Positions 37,111 through 45,941 of a stretch of 53,972 nt of DNA are shown one piece after another. The DNA is taken from positions 1 through 53,972 of the forward strand of contig CALDUF010000021.1 in NCBI GenBank assembly GCA_937923515.1. Direction: 5' to 3'. Numbering within the stretch: position 1 is the first letter of the stretch; each line of letters starts with the position of its first letter. Under the pieces are notes generated by a model. That model searched no databases and had not been told where the DNA came from. It was given only the letters and a program-made list of their open reading frames with translations. The stretch comes from an uncultured Flavobacteriaceae bacterium (lineage in GTDB: Bacteria; Bacteroidota; Bacteroidia; Flavobacteriales; Flavobacteriaceae). The translations under genes were made by a program, and so were the position numbers.

Positions 37111-39321
37111 CTATTTAACGCTTATTTTAATTTGTTTAGAAATGTTATTTGAAGCATTACCTACGTATATGATATAATCTCCTTTTTCTATTTCCCAATC
37201 CGATGTGTCTTCATTATAAAACGCTAATGTGCTTACGGGAATATCAATACTAACAGTTTTAGAAGCTCCAGATGTAACATGTACTTTGTTAAAACCTTTT
37301 AGTTCTTTTAAGGCTCGTTTTACTTTAGATTTTTTCTTACCAACATACACCTGTACAACTTCAGCACCATCTATACTTCCATTATTAGTTACTTTGCATG
37401 AAACTGTAATAGAACCATCGCGTTTTAATTTATTAGAGCGTGTTGTAATATCAGATAAACTGAAGTTAGTATACGATAAGCCATAACCAAAAGCATATCT
37501 AGGTGTTATCTTTTTGGTATCAAACCATCGGTAACCCACTAAAATATCTTCTTTATAATGCTGGTCTGTTCCATCTCCTGGATAAGACGATTCACCATAA
37601 AAATGTGCACCATTATCTTCTAACTTTTTAGCAAACGAAAATGGCAGTTTACCAGAAGGGTTTACATCACCACTCACTACATCAGCAATTGCATGACCCG
37701 CCATACTGCCTAAATACCAAGTTTGAATTAAACCATCTACTTTAGGTAACCATGGTGTTGCAACTGCATTACCAGTTACAAGTAACATACCTAAATTAGG
37801 GTTTACTGCTTTTAATTCACTAATAAATGCTTCTTGATTATACGGTAATTCATAAGATTGTCTGTCGTCTCCTTCGCAATCCTGTAAGTGACTTTTATTT
37901 AAACCACCAACATATAAAACGATATCTGCTTTTTTAGCAGTTTCAATGGCTTGTAGCCTTAACGAATCTTGGTTTAGTGTTGAAGGAATAATATTATCGT
38001 ACACCGACGGTCCTGTATGGTAACCCATAGCATGAATAATTTTAGCGTTTTTATAGCGTTGTTTCATCCCTTCAAGTGGAGAAATCTCAAATTGCGGTTT
38101 TAATTCTGATGAGCCACCACCAGCAGTCATAGAGCGGGTAGCATTTTCACCAATTACTGCAATGGTAAGCCCTTCTTTATCTTCAATAGGAAAAAAGTTA
38201 TTTTCGTTTTTTAATAAAACGATACCTTCTTGCGCTACACGTCTTGCAACGTTATGGTGTGCTTTTGTGTTTATGTTCCCAAAACCTCTATTAGATTTTA
38301 GTGTAGTACGTAACATTAATCTTAAAATACGCTTTACTTTATCGTCTACAACAGACGCGTTAATGTCACCATTTTTTAGTGCTTTTAAAAACGGAGATGC
38401 TAAATAATAATAATCGTAATGGTTTGCAGTAGTAGTACCTAAGCCATCTGTTCCTGTACCCATTTCTAAATCTAAACCATTCAAGGCAGCTTCCATAGTA
38501 TCATGCGTAGAACTCCAATCGCTAATTACGACACCATCATACGCCCAATCGCCTTTTAAAATGGTTTTGGTAAGTAATTCATGATGCGTTGTATATTGTC
38601 CTCTAAACTTATTATACGCCCCCATTACAGCCCAAACACCAGCGTCTTGCACTGCGGCTTTAAAAGCAGGTAAATAAATTTCGTGTAAAGCTCTATCGCT
38701 AGCTTCAACATTAATTGTGCTTCTCCAATGTTCTTGATTGTTTAAGGCAAAATGTTTTACACAAGCTGCCACATTATTTTTTTGAACGCCTTTAATATAA
38801 GGCACCACCATTTTTGAAGCCAAAAAAGGATCTTCACCTAAATATTCAAAATTTCTACCATTAAGTGGTGTTCTATAAATATTTACTCCTGGTCCTAAAA
38901 GCACGTCTTTCTCTCTATAAAGAGCCTCTTCGCCAATACTCTTACCAAACTTAGCCGATAAATCTGGATTAAAACTAGCTGCTAAACAGGTAAGTGCAGG
39001 AAATGCAGTTATAGAATCATTGGTCCACCCTGCATAATCCCAAGAATCCCAACTTATTTCTGCCCTAACTCCGTGTGGGCCATCACTCATCCATAATTCT
39101 GGAATACCAAGTCGTTCAACGCCCTTAGTGCTAAACTTTGATTGCGCATGACACATGGCTACTTTTTCTTCTAAGGTTAATAATGATAGAATACTATCAA
39201 TTTTCTTCTCTATAGTATTAGAAGTATTTGCTGATGTATTTTGAGCAGTTAGCGTACCAAAAAATGGAAATGTAAGTAATAATAATGTGACAATGTAATA
39301 TTGCCTAAACGTATTCTTCAT
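37111..39321 (-). CDS. GH3 beta-glucosidase-type hydrolase
   Basis: 736 residues with a cleavable signal peptide (ending FGTLTAQ), no lipobox Cys, so probably periplasmic. GH3 N-terminal barrel with WMSDGPHGVR, KHF (189-191) and the nucleophile Asp268 in GVVISDWSSTHD; GH3 C-terminal domain; fibronectin III-like end. Without the WWNE-LHG block of the other GH3 it looks like a beta-glucosidase. Transcribed against the PUL, it may still act on its products. Confidence 0.92.
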   Translation of the reverse strand: MKNTFRQYYIVTLLLLTFPFFGTLTAQNTSANTSNTIEKKIDSILSLLTLEEKVAMCHAQSKFSTKGVERLGIPELWMSDGPHGVRAEISWDSWDYAGWTNDSITAFPALTCLAASFNPDLSAKFGKSIGEEALYREKDVLLGPGVNIYRTPLNGRNFEYLGEDPFLASKMVVPYIKGVQKNNVAACVKHFALNNQEHWRSTINVEASDRALHEIYLPAFKAAVQDAGVWAVMGAYNKFRGQYTTHHELLTKTILKGDWAYDGVVISDWSSTHDTMEAALNGLDLEMGTGTDGLGTTTANHYDYYYLASPFLKALKNGDINASVVDDKVKRILRLMLRTTLKSNRGFGNINTKAHHNVARRVAQEGIVLLKNENNFFPIEDKEGLTIAVIGENATRSMTAGGGSSELKPQFEISPLEGMKQRYKNAKIIHAMGYHTGPSVYDNIIPSTLNQDSLRLQAIETAKKADIVLYVGGLNKSHLQDCEGDDRQSYELPYNQEAFISELKAVNPNLGMLLVTGNAVATPWLPKVDGLIQTWYLGSMAGHAIADVVSGDVNPSGKLPFSFAKKLEDNGAHFYGESSYPGDGTDQHYKEDILVGYRWFDTKKITPRYAFGYGLSYTNFSLSDITTRSNKLKRDGSITVSCKVTNNGSIDGAEVVQVYVGKKKSKVKRALKELKGFNKVHVTSGASKTVSIDIPVSTLAFYNEDTSDWEIEKGDYIIYVGNASNNISKQIKISVK

Positions 39322-39640
39322 AGAAATTAAAATTTATTAAGTGTTGTAACTATATTTAGTAAAAGTACCATTTAAGGCATTTTGAAATTAGAACATATCG
39401 AGCATTTATTAGAATAATTAGTGTAATCAATTGTTTTGCGTATGCTACTTATCCATTGCTATTACAAAGGTTTAATTTTTAAAGCGTTCTATAACAATAC
39501 AATTATAATAGTAACTAAGTTTGAAAACCATTCGTCGACACTTATCCGTTATTCAACTACATTAAAATCCAAATAGACGAATTACACTTTAGTTTAAATG
39601 CATTCTATTTAATTTAACCACCTTAAAGACAGAGAGACAA
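39322..39640. other. Divergent intergenic region between GH3 and the signalling operon
   Basis: 319 AT-rich bases holding the promoters of two divergent transcripts. A TAAGTTTG (39516-39523) fits the -7 consensus for the rightward operon and would give a leader of about 110 bases; there is no good -33 partner. Nothing else recognised. Confidence 0.5.
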
Positions 39641-40051
39641 ATGAAAAACCTAAGCGTATTACTTATTGAAGATGATATGATAGAAGTCATGAAATTAAAC
39701 AGGACAATTTCTAAGCTTCAATTACCTCACACTATTATTGAAGCTAATAACGGTGAAGACGCACTTAAAATTTTACAAGAAAAAGGCGAATTACCTGACA
39801 TTATTTTGTTAGATTTGAATATGCCAAAATTAAACGGCATTGAGTTTTTAAATATTTTGAAGAACGATGATGTTTTAAAATACATTCCAACCATAATCTT
39901 AACAACATCTAATAATCAAAAAGACTTATTAGAGTGTTATAAAATAGGTATAGCAGGATACGTTTTAAAACCTTTGAAATACGAAGATTATGTTTCTAAA
40001 ATAGAAACACTTTTAGCATACTGGAGTATCAATGAGTTAAAACAAATTTAA
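39641..40051 (+). CDS. Stand-alone response regulator receiver
   Basis: 136 residues, a single REC domain with phosphoacceptor Asp58 (ILLDLNMPKLNG), acidic pair IEDD at 9-12 and switch Lys in LKPLKYEDY. No output domain, so it acts by protein contact or as a phosphate shuttle or sink. First gene of a seven-gene operon; the H-NOX start follows after one base. Confidence 0.93.
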   Translation: MKNLSVLLIEDDMIEVMKLNRTISKLQLPHTIIEANNGEDALKILQEKGELPDIILLDLNMPKLNGIEFLNILKNDDVLKYIPTIILTTSNNQKDLLECYKIGIAGYVLKPLKYEDYVSKIETLLAYWSINELKQI

Positions 40052-40052
40052 A

Positions 40053-40592
40053 ATGAAAGGGATAGTATTTACTGAATTTTTGGACTTGGTTGAAGATAAA
40101 TTTGGATTGGAAGTTCTAGATAAAATCATAACACAATCTAATTTAGAATCTGGTGGTGTGTACACGTCTGTTGGTACTTATAGTTTTTCTGAAATGCTAC
40201 AGTTGCTGCAGCATTTAAGTGCGCATACTAGTATTTCTATAGATGATTTGTTATTGGTGTATGCAGAGCATTTTTTTGGAGTTATAGAGGAAAGTTATCC
40301 AGGGCTTTTAGCTACTTATAAAGACCCTATTGAGATGTTATCTTCTATTGAAAACCATATACACGTTGAAGTAAGAAAAATATATCCAGATGCAGAGTTA
40401 CCAACATTTGAGGTGGTTGAAAAAACACAAAATACTCTGGTAATGATTTACAAATCTAGTAGAGCAATGCATCATTTTGGCTTGGGTTTAATGAATAAAA
40501 CATTTGAACACTTTAACGCTAAAGCATCTATAGTTTTAGAAAAACTAAATGAAGATGGTACAGAAGTTAAGTTTTTGATTAATAAAAATTAA
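40053..40592 (+). CDS. H-NOX haem sensor protein
   Basis: 179 residues of the haem NO/O2-binding family. The N-terminal MKGIVFTEFLDLVE, the proximal haem ligand His104 in IHVEVRKIYPDAELP, and the haem-propionate motif YxSxR (Tyr133, Ser135, Arg137) are all present. The residues 5-6 positions after that Arg, where O2-binding members have a distal Tyr, are Phe-Gly, so NO selectivity is more likely than O2 binding (inference from alignment by eye). Its stop overlaps the start of the PAS kinase (TAATG), the classic partner of bacterial H-NOX. Confidence 0.93.
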   Translation: MKGIVFTEFLDLVEDKFGLEVLDKIITQSNLESGGVYTSVGTYSFSEMLQLLQHLSAHTSISIDDLLLVYAEHFFGVIEESYPGLLATYKDPIEMLSSIENHIHVEVRKIYPDAELPTFEVVEKTQNTLVMIYKSSRAMHHFGLGLMNKTFEHFNAKASIVLEKLNEDGTEVKFLINKN

Positions 40593-41803
40593 TGAGTCAA
40601 GACAAAATTGACATGCTACAACGTGCGCTAGCACGAGAAAAAGCTGCTAGGAAACAGGCGGAAAAAATTCTTGAAAATAAGGCAGCAGAATTATACGAAG
40701 CAAAGCAAAAATTAGAAATATCGTATGCCGAATTAGAGGCACTACTCAACAAAACAGATTCGCAATTACAAGGTGTTTTTGAAAATATAGTAGATGCCTA
40801 TGTGATTATGGATTTGTGGGGTAATATTCTTAAAATGAATGATCCAGCGGTAGATTTGTTAGAGTTTGAAGATAAAAAAGAAAACGCTAATTTAATGGAT
40901 ATGGTGCATCCTACCGATTTAAAATTAGTTTCTGAAACCTTTAAGAATTTAATTGCAGAGGGTACAGTAACAGACTCTAATTTTAGGATAATTACCAAAC
41001 AAAAAAACGAAAAATTAGTGCATGTTAATGCTAGTATTATTTACGACAATGGCTCACCTATAGCAGCTCAAGGCATTGTTAGAGATATTACAGAATTAAA
41101 CAGTTTGCAATTGCAGAAAGAACGACTGTTGGAGAAGTTAGAAAAAAGTAATAACGAGCTTCAAGAATATGCACATATAGTATCACACGATTTAAAATCG
41201 CCATTGCGCAGTATAGATGCTTTAGTTAATTGGATTAAAGAAGATAATAAGGATAAGCTTGATGCGGTAAGTCTTCATAATTTTAGTCTTATTGAAACTA
41301 CATTAGAAAAAATGGAACAGTTAATTTCTGATGTGCTCATGTATTCTAGCGTTGGTGTTGAAACTTTAGAAAAAGAAACGATTGATTTAGATGCATTGGT
41401 TTCAGATTTGAAAACTATTTTGTTTGTACCAGACCATGTTTCAATAAATGTTTTACAACCCTTACCCAAAATTGAGGGAGAAAAGGTTAAACTACAACAG
41501 TTATTTCAAAATTTAATAAGTAACGCCATTAAATTTATTGATAAAGACGCTGGTTTAGTTGAAATAAATGTAAAAGATAACGGTACGCACTATGAGTTCT
41601 CAATTAAAGATAACGGTATTGGTATTGAAGAAAAGTTTCATGAAAAAATCTTCAAAATATTTCATGCACTAAATAAAAGCAAAGATTCTACAGGTATCGG
41701 ACTTTCAATAGTGAAGAAAATTGTGGATTTACATCAAGGTCAAATTTGGTTAGAGAGTAAGCCAAATATTGGTACCACATTCTTTTTCACTTTAAAAAAA
41801 TAA
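40592..41803 (+). CDS. Cytosolic PAS-domain histidine kinase (H-NOX partner)
   Basis: 403 residues, no membrane helix. A coiled coil (about 5-60) leads to a PAS domain (about 60-170), HisKA with His199 (IVSHDLKSPLRSID) and HATPase (NLISNAIKF, DNGIGI, STGIGLSIVKK). Start overlaps the H-NOX stop by one base. The expected mechanism is modulation of autophosphorylation by direct H-NOX contact, as in other H-NOX/kinase pairs. Confidence 0.93.
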   Translation: MSQDKIDMLQRALAREKAARKQAEKILENKAAELYEAKQKLEISYAELEALLNKTDSQLQGVFENIVDAYVIMDLWGNILKMNDPAVDLLEFEDKKENANLMDMVHPTDLKLVSETFKNLIAEGTVTDSNFRIITKQKNEKLVHVNASIIYDNGSPIAAQGIVRDITELNSLQLQKERLLEKLEKSNNELQEYAHIVSHDLKSPLRSIDALVNWIKEDNKDKLDAVSLHNFSLIETTLEKMEQLISDVLMYSSVGVETLEKETIDLDALVSDLKTILFVPDHVSINVLQPLPKIEGEKVKLQQLFQNLISNAIKFIDKDAGLVEINVKDNGTHYEFSIKDNGIGIEEKFHEKIFKIFHALNKSKDSTGIGLSIVKKIVDLHQGQIWLESKPNIGTTFFFTLKK

Positions 41804-41806
41804 GGT

Positions 41807-42940
41807 ATGAAAACAGTACAATTAAAAAAACATAGCACAACCAACTGGACCTATTTATCGCCAAAACAAACCTTGGTAAAACCATTGGTTTTGGTTTTAG
41901 GAAACAGGTATATGCTTGAAGATGACACGATATTTAAAGAAGTTAAAACGCTATTTCCTGATGGCGAACTAGTATTTGGTTCTACAAGTGGCGATATTAC
42001 CTCTAATACGGTTGATGATGATAGTATAACGATTACTGCTATAGAATTTGAAAAAACAGAGTTTTTAATCAAAAAAAGTAATGTGTTACATTCTGATTTA
42101 GATAGCCATAAAACTGGTGTTGATTTATTACAACAATTTCCAGAAGACGGTTTAAAATACGTTTTTGTATTGTCAGAAGGTAGTTTTATAAATGGTAGTG
42201 AACTTACCAAAGGCATGAACACCGCTACAACCAATAATGTATTAATTACAGGAGGGTTGTGTGGTGATGCAGCACGTTTTGAAAAAACATTAGCAGGATA
42301 CAACGAAAACCCAAAACCAGGCGAAATTATAGCTATTGGTTTTTATGGCGCATCGTTTGAAGCCTCATTTTCCATTCACGGCGGCTGGACACCTTTTGGA
42401 CCAGAGCGTGTGGTAACCAAATCAAAATCCAATGTGTTGTTTGAGTTGGATAATCAACCAGCACTAGACTTGTATAAAAAGTATCTTGGTGATAAATCTA
42501 AAGAATTGCCCGCAGCGGCGTTGTTATATCCTTTAAACGTTACTTCTTCAGAAGAAAAACAATCTTTTGTACGCACCATTCTTAATATTGATGAAGCTGA
42601 TAATACCATGATTTTAGCTGGTGATATACCAGAGCATTCTAAAGTACAGCTTATGATGACCAATGTTGATAACATAGCAAATGCCTCAGAACGCGCTGCT
42701 AAACAAGCTTTAGAGTTAAGAAGTAAAAAACCACAATTAGCATTGTTGGTAAGTTGTATTGGTAGAAAATTGGTGTTAGACCAACGTGTAGAAGAAGAAA
42801 TTGAAGAAGTGGTTGCTGTGGTAGGTAACGATACTACAATTTGTGGCTTTTATTCTTATGGTGAAATTGCACCCTTTCATGGAGAAAATAATTGTCAATT
42901 GCATAACCAAACCATGACTATAACGCTAATTAGCGAATAA
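41807..42940 (+). CDS. FIST-domain sensor protein
   Basis: 377 residues comprising FIST_N (about 30-220, with VFGSTSGDI and GGLCGDAARF) and FIST_C (about 225-365, ending GFYSYGEIAP). FIST domains are predicted cytosolic sensors of small ligands, possibly amino acids, and occur beside kinases. It starts three bases after the PAS kinase and overlaps the next kinase by one base (TAATG). Confidence 0.92.
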   Translation: MKTVQLKKHSTTNWTYLSPKQTLVKPLVLVLGNRYMLEDDTIFKEVKTLFPDGELVFGSTSGDITSNTVDDDSITITAIEFEKTEFLIKKSNVLHSDLDSHKTGVDLLQQFPEDGLKYVFVLSEGSFINGSELTKGMNTATTNNVLITGGLCGDAARFEKTLAGYNENPKPGEIIAIGFYGASFEASFSIHGGWTPFGPERVVTKSKSNVLFELDNQPALDLYKKYLGDKSKELPAAALLYPLNVTSSEEKQSFVRTILNIDEADNTMILAGDIPEHSKVQLMMTNVDNIANASERAAKQALELRSKKPQLALLVSCIGRKLVLDQRVEEEIEEVVAVVGNDTTICGFYSYGEIAPFHGENNCQLHNQTMTITLISE

Positions 42941-43989
42941 TGAACTCATTACTTAAACGTCAAATACGTAAATATTTATCAGAAGAACAGGCTGGTTCTA
43001 AAGATTTAGAAGCATTTTTAGATGCCGTAAATAGATCGTACACCAATTTTGATGAGCAATACGTTATGCAACAGCGTGCTATGGCAATAAGTTCGGACGA
43101 GTTATTTATTGCAAATGAGCAATTAAAGCAAGAAACGCAAGCGCAAACCGAGGTTATTAATAAATTAAAACGCGTTATAGAAACCCTAAAGTTTTACGAG
43201 TTGCCAGAGCATAAAAGTTTAGATACGGTAGATTTAGATGGTTTAAAACTTGTTGATTTTATAGATAACCAAACCAAAGAGATCGTAAAAATTAATAAAC
43301 AACGCGAAAAACTGGTAGAAGAATTAGGGCTTCAAAATCAAGAGTTAAGCGATTATGCCCATATGGTGTCTCACGATTTAAAATCGCCATTGCGAAGTAT
43401 AGACGCTTTAACCGCTTGGTTGCATGAGGATTATAAAGATAAACTGGATGCCGAAGGTGCTAAAAGTTTAGGTCTTATTAGAGCCAACGTAGAAAAAATG
43501 GATACACTAATAAGTGGTATTCTAGACTACTCTACCATTAATAAAAACAATACAGAGTTTTACGATGTAAATATCGATAAATTGGTTGATACTATTGTAG
43601 CTTCAATGCTAGTGCCGCAGCATATTACTATTACAAAAGCCAATACATTGCCTGTTGTTAAAGGCGATAAATTTAGATTACAACAGTTGTTTCAAAACCT
43701 TATAGATAATGCGATAAAATATAACGATAATGCTAAAGGCCAAATTGAAATAGGCGTGGAGAATACTACTGCGTTTTGGAAATTTTATGTAAAAGATAAT
43801 GGTAAAGGTATTGATGCCGTGTATTTTGATAAGATATTTAAAACCTTTCAAAAGCTAGAAAACAATCCAGAATCTTCTGGAATTGGCTTATCTATCGTTA
43901 AAAAAATTGTAACGCTTTATGGCGGTGATATTTGGGTAGCATCAGAAGTTGGAAAAGGCACAACCTTTCATTTCACATTAAAAAAATAA
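42940..43989 (+). CDS. Second cytosolic histidine kinase (FIST partner)
   Basis: 349 residues, no membrane helix or PAS domain. An N-terminal coiled-coil region (about 45-135) takes the place of a sensor, followed by HisKA with His145 (MVSHDLKSPLRSID) and HATPase (NLIDNAIKY, DNGKGI, SSGIGLSIVKK). The phosphoacceptor helix is nearly identical to that of the H-NOX-side kinase, so both probably phosphorylate the same target. Coupled to FIST by a TAATG overlap. Confidence 0.92.
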   Translation: MNSLLKRQIRKYLSEEQAGSKDLEAFLDAVNRSYTNFDEQYVMQQRAMAISSDELFIANEQLKQETQAQTEVINKLKRVIETLKFYELPEHKSLDTVDLDGLKLVDFIDNQTKEIVKINKQREKLVEELGLQNQELSDYAHMVSHDLKSPLRSIDALTAWLHEDYKDKLDAEGAKSLGLIRANVEKMDTLISGILDYSTINKNNTEFYDVNIDKLVDTIVASMLVPQHITITKANTLPVVKGDKFRLQQLFQNLIDNAIKYNDNAKGQIEIGVENTTAFWKFYVKDNGKGIDAVYFDKIFKTFQKLENNPESSGIGLSIVKKIVTLYGGDIWVASEVGKGTTFHFTLKK

Positions 43990-43992
43990 ACA

Positions 43993-44310
43993 ATGGAACA
44001 CCCTAATTTAACCTATATAAACGCGTTGTCTGGAGGTGATGATGCTTTTAAAAGTAAGTTGATTTCAATCGTTAAAAAAGAGTTTCCAGAAGAAAAAGCG
44101 GTGTATTTTAAAAACTTTAAAGCGAAAAACTTTAAAGCAACTGCCGAAAATGTCCACAAACTTAAGCATAAAATTAGTATTTTAGGGCTCGAAGAAAGTT
44201 ACAAAATAGCAGAAGACTTTGAAGACCGTCTAAAAGAAAATAATGTTTCTGGTTATGAAACATTTAATGCGATTCTTCAAAATATAACAGACTATTTAGA
44301 GACGTTATAA
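43993..44310 (+). CDS. HPt phosphotransfer protein
   Basis: 105 residues, helical, with the HPt signature VHKLKHKISILG; the phosphorylated residue is probably His55. It would shuttle phosphate between receiver domains. Three bases after the second kinase, ten before the LytTR regulator. Confidence 0.88.
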   Translation: MEHPNLTYINALSGGDDAFKSKLISIVKKEFPEEKAVYFKNFKAKNFKATAENVHKLKHKISILGLEESYKIAEDFEDRLKENNVSGYETFNAILQNITDYLETL

Positions 44311-44320
44311 TCCCACTTTA

Positions 44321-45031
44321 ATGAATTGTATTATTATAGATGATGAAGCAACAGCCAGAGCAATTATTACTCAGTTGTGTTCTAATATTCCAAGTTTAAA
44401 TATTTTAGAAGAATTTCCTAACGCACTACAAGCGATAAAATATTTAAACCAGCACGAAGTGGATTTAATTTTTTTAGATATCCATATGCCCGATTTTACA
44501 GGTTTTGATTTTATTCAAACCTTAAAAAATCCACCAAAAATTATACTTACAACCTCAGATGCGCAATTTGCTATTGAAGCGTTTGAGTACGATTGTATAG
44601 TAGATTATCTGGTAAAACCAATAGCATTACAACGTTTTGAAAAGGCAATTAAAAAGGCTGAGTCTTTTAGTGCTGCAGCTGCAACAATACCTGACGATGA
44701 TAAAGTAGAAACCTCATCGGGTAACGATCTTTATGTAAATATTGATAGACGTTTAATAAAAATAGATATTCCAAGTATTTATCTAATCGAAGCCAAGGGC
44801 GATTACATTCATGTAAAAACCGAGGATAAAAATTACACCGTACATTCTACACTTAAAAAAATAGAGGAGAAGTTACCAAAAGATATTTTCTTGAAAATAC
44901 ACCGCTCGTATGTTATTAACGTTCAAAAAATCATTGATATAGAAGATAACAGCGTACTTATAAAAAAGGATGTAATTCCTGTAAGTCGTTCTAACCGTCC
45001 AGAGTTAATGAAAAGACTCAATCTACTATAA
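44321..45031 (+). CDS. LytTR-family response regulator
   Basis: 236 residues: REC domain with Asp53 (IFLDIHMPDFTG), a short linker (about 120-133) and a C-terminal LytTR DNA-binding domain (YIHVKTEDK, HRSYVINVQKI). The only DNA-binding output of the operon and so its likely end point. Target genes cannot be read from the window. Confidence 0.94.
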   Translation: MNCIIIDDEATARAIITQLCSNIPSLNILEEFPNALQAIKYLNQHEVDLIFLDIHMPDFTGFDFIQTLKNPPKIILTTSDAQFAIEAFEYDCIVDYLVKPIALQRFEKAIKKAESFSAAAATIPDDDKVETSSGNDLYVNIDRRLIKIDIPSIYLIEAKGDYIHVKTEDKNYTVHSTLKKIEEKLPKDIFLKIHRSYVINVQKIIDIEDNSVLIKKDVIPVSRSNRPELMKRLNLL

Positions 45032-45157
45032 TTACAAATCGTCTACACTTTTTGTGCATTTATCTACTCTATTTTTTGATTGAGCGATAAATACATGTTC
45101 ATGACGTTTTCACCATTATTTTTGTATTAAAACAAGGTAATAGGTAAACTAAAATAC

Positions 45158-45472
45158 ATGAATATCAGTATTAAAATACAGATAAATAAGGGGAAACTTA
45201 GCATTAAGTTTAAAAAGAAGAATAGCGCTGTAAAACAAACAGATTTAAAAACAATATCACATAGCAATGCGCTTATATCAGACCCTATTCTGTCAAGAAA
45301 TTTAAAACATCTAAGTTTTATAGACGAGTTGGAATTAAGTTTAACAACTACAGAAGCTAAACATTATGCATTTAGTAATGAGCTTAAAGATATCAAGCGA
45401 TTAGCACAAGTAAATACCCTCAAGTATTTAAACAAAACTAATAACGACTATTCAATGTTAAAATCTAGTTAG
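45158..45472 (+). CDS. Hypothetical 104-residue protein
   Basis: No family recognised. The first 25 residues are very basic and lysine-rich (KGKLSIKFKKKNS), the rest is polar and probably helical. It follows the LytTR gene by 126 bases, in the same direction, and is closed by a terminator, so it is probably a real short transcript or the tail of the operon. Confidence 0.55.
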   Translation: MNISIKIQINKGKLSIKFKKKNSAVKQTDLKTISHSNALISDPILSRNLKHLSFIDELELSLTTTEAKHYAFSNELKDIKRLAQVNTLKYLNKTNNDYSMLKSS

Positions 45473-45509
45473 TTGTAGTAACTAACAATCTCTCACTTTT
45501 TATATTAAA

Positions 45510-45546
45510 AACTAACGCTTGCTCTTGCTACACAAGCGTTTTTTTA
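45510..45546 (+). terminator. Terminator after the hypothetical gene
   Basis: Stem AACGCTTG / CAAGCGTT with an 11-base loop and a seven-T tail. Confidence 0.8.
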
Positions 45547-45913
45547 CTCACATAACATAAATCTTTATTGTAATACTAGGAATACAGGTGTTAATCTTAC
45601 TCTTTAATAGTATAAAAACTAACGTTAAAACAAAGTATTGGAAGAAATTGTAATCAGGCTTTGCAGGCATCAATTTCAATACATGCACAGTAAATTCTGC
45701 AGCTTATCGATGCTTTTACAACACGCCTGTTAAAATAAGGTGTTATTCATCTAAAATAACATAAATACAACATTTAAAACAAGTTTTTTCGTACATTAAA
45801 AATGTTATCATAAATAATATCATACATTTTAATCTAAACTTAACCATCCAACCACTCGTCTACAGTAAACTTTCATCTAACGAAAAACAACAAAATGCCT
45901 TTACCAACCAACC

Positions 45914-45921
45914 TACATTTG
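45914..45921 (+). promoter_or_regulatory. Possible -7 box of the T9SS protein gene
   Basis: TACATTTG fits TAnnTTTG and lies 20 bases before the ATG, giving a leader of about 15 bases. No clear -33 element. Confidence 0.45.
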
Positions 45922-45941
45922 TAGTGTAAAACAAAGAACCC

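Larger units (their letters stand above)
45473..45941. other. Gap before the T9SS protein gene
   Basis: 470 bases holding one terminator (45510-45546) and a promoter box near the end (45914-45921). The remaining 350 bases are AT-rich with no frame or repeat recognised. Confidence 0.6.
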
